From an uncultured Prevotellaceae bacterium (lineage in GTDB: Bacteria > Bacteroidota > Bacteroidia > Bacteroidales > Bacteroidaceae), in the NCBI GenBank assembly GCA_946403615.1, contig CAMJAO010000134.1, positions 1 to 6,332 on the forward strand: DNA of 6,332 bases. The letters run 5' to 3'. A program made the position numbers and the translations under genes. The notes under the pieces are model-generated. The model had not been told where the DNA came from and made no database searches. It worked only from the letters and a program-made list of their open reading frames with translations. The stretch's first letter is position 1. Each line of letters starts with the position of its first letter. This document shows, one piece after another, positions 5,563 through 6,332 of this stretch.

Positions 5563-5611
5563 CCCCAATGAGCCCCATCAGCCCCCACCCCGACCCTCCC
5601 CGAGGGGAGGG
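5563..5611 (-). repeat. G-tract region and hairpin element, copy 4 (upstream of ispH)
   Basis: On the minus strand G-tracts lie at 5601-5598, 5596-5594, 5591-5588, 5586-5582, 5576-5573 and 5566-5563, five of them with four or more G. They are separated by 1 to 6 bases and end eight bases before the ispH ATG. CCCTCCCC (5594-5601) is also complementary to GGGGAGGG (5604-5611), so a hairpin competes with a G-quadruplex fold. It resembles the C-rich elements at 1361, 2421 and 3791. No promoter of the TTTG/TAnnTTTG type is visible between it and the MeaB stop. Confidence 0.5.
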
Positions 5612-5670
5612 AGTAGTTACTACACTTCTTTTGTTATTACTCTAAGGGAATTGGAGGAGTTGGGGACGAC

Positions 5671-6332
5671 TTATTTTTTGAGTCCTTCGAAGTATCTGGT
5701 GAGGAGGTCTTGAGCCGCGGCGAAGGAGGTTTTTTGTCCTTGTAATACGGTCTGCTCGGCCTGAGCGAGTTGGCTGTCGATGTCGGGATTGTTATAGAAA
5801 CTGAGCCTCAACTGTTCGTTGATGGTTTCGTACATCCAGTATTTGCTTTGCTCATTTCGCCGATAGTCAAAATAGCCGTTGGCCTTGACAAAATCGATAT
5901 ACTCGAAGATCATGTCCCAAATCTCCTTGATGCCTGTGCCATAGAATCCGCTATAACAAAGGACCTTGGGCAACCACCCGCTTTCAGGCATCGGGAAGAA
6001 ATGAAGGGCGTTGCGGAAATTCGTGGCAGCCATGTGACATTTATCCACATTGTTGCCGTCGCATTTGTTGATGACAATGCCATCGCTGATTTCCATGATG
6101 CCGCGCTTGATGCCCTGCAACTCGTCGCCTGTTCCCGCCAATTGTATGAGGAGGAAAAAATCGACCATGGAGTGGCAAGCCGTCTCGCTCTGCCCCACTC
6201 CAACGGTTTCGACGAATATCTTGTCATATCCAGCCGCCTCGCAGAGAATAATGGTCTCGCGGGTTTTGCGAGCCACGCCTCCGAGTGAACCAGCCGTAGG
6301 AGAAGGGCGTATGAACGACTCCTTTCTAACGG
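5671..6332 (-). CDS. meaB: MeaB/ArgK-type GTPase, methylmalonyl-CoA mutase chaperone (C-terminal part)
   Basis: This G3E-family GTPase loads and protects adenosylcobalamin on methylmalonyl-CoA mutase, an enzyme of the succinate-propionate route used by many Bacteroidetes. About 220 residues are inside the window; the N-terminus and P-loop lie beyond the right edge, since the frame is open through 6330 with RKESFIRPSPTAGSLGGVARKTRE. The visible motifs are VETVGVGQSE (switch and Mg-binding region), DFFLLIQLAGTGDELQGIKRGIMEI, the guanine-specificity motif NKCDG (NKxD), and the C-terminal dimerisation and helical region ending GLKK. Family members have about 330-370 residues, so roughly 60% is present. 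It precedes ispH by 116 bases on the same strand. The old name ArgK (arginine/ornithine transport kinase) is a misnomer. No mutase gene is in the window. Confidence 0.93.
   Translation of the reverse strand, partial: VRKESFIRPSPTAGSLGGVARKTRETIILCEAAGYDKIFVETVGVGQSETACHSMVDFFLLIQLAGTGDELQGIKRGIMEISDGIVINKCDGNNVDKCHMAATNFRNALHFFPMPESGWLPKVLCYSGFYGTGIKEIWDMIFEYIDFVKANGYFDYRRNEQSKYWMYETINEQLRLSFYNNPDIDSQLAQAEQTVLQGQKTSFAAAQDLLTRYFEGLKK

Noticed and set aside
4832..5713. Plus-strand ORF of 293 residues opposite ispH
   Set aside because: It is antisense to the ispH gene, whose catalytic residues are all in place, and its translation resembles no protein family I recognise.
5770..6288. Plus-strand ORF of 172 residues opposite the MeaB GTPase
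   Set aside because: It is the complement of a gene with clear GTPase motifs.

Overview
The window looks like a piece of a Bacteroidetes genome, most likely Bacteroidales and Prevotella-like. The evidence is two promoters of the Bacteroidetes type (TTTG, 20 bases, TAnnTTTG), the lack of clear Shine-Dalgarno sites, the style of the proteins (secreted caspase-like protease, TPR protein starting MGFFKSFFG, CopA carrying GMMCAVC), and recurrent C-rich and CTTTGAAC repeats of the kind seen between genes in this group. No database search was possible, so the genus is an inference.

Layout. Positions 1 to about 215-238 are GC-rich and read best as a plus-strand protein fragment of foreign or chimeric origin. 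They abut the first roughly 60 codons of a minus-strand TPR protein (start 396), so a junction lies there. A divergent promoter region (491-590) serves the TPR gene on the minus strand and, on the plus strand, a gene for a secreted, probably outer-membrane beta-barrel protein (597-1352). A 200-base convergent intergenic region follows, with a C-rich hairpin element and a strong hairpin (1494-1532) that suits a terminator for the minus-strand genes.

From the right edge to 1557 all genes are on the minus strand, in this order of transcription: the C-terminal part of the MeaB/ArgK GTPase (methylmalonyl-CoA mutase chaperone), ispH (last step of the MEP isoprenoid pathway), a small secreted caspase-like cysteine protease, a copper-type P1B ATPase (copA-like), and a 69-residue unknown ORF. 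Gaps are 41 to about 160 bases, so they may be partly co-transcribed, but the functions do not form one pathway. This is mainly core metabolism and metal handling rather than a defence island or mobile element.

The most unusual object is the CopA-like ATPase. The A-domain, P-domain and membrane motifs are all present, but the ATP-binding N-domain is absent: only 39 residues separate the DKTGTLT motif from the next P-domain segment, and that linker is encoded largely by repeat-type DNA. A similar repeat-like insertion sits in the A-domain, and a third C-rich element lies over the 5' end, where no normal start codon gives a complete metal-binding domain. The C-rich element recurs upstream of ispH, where the mRNA strand carries a run of G-tracts close to the start codon.
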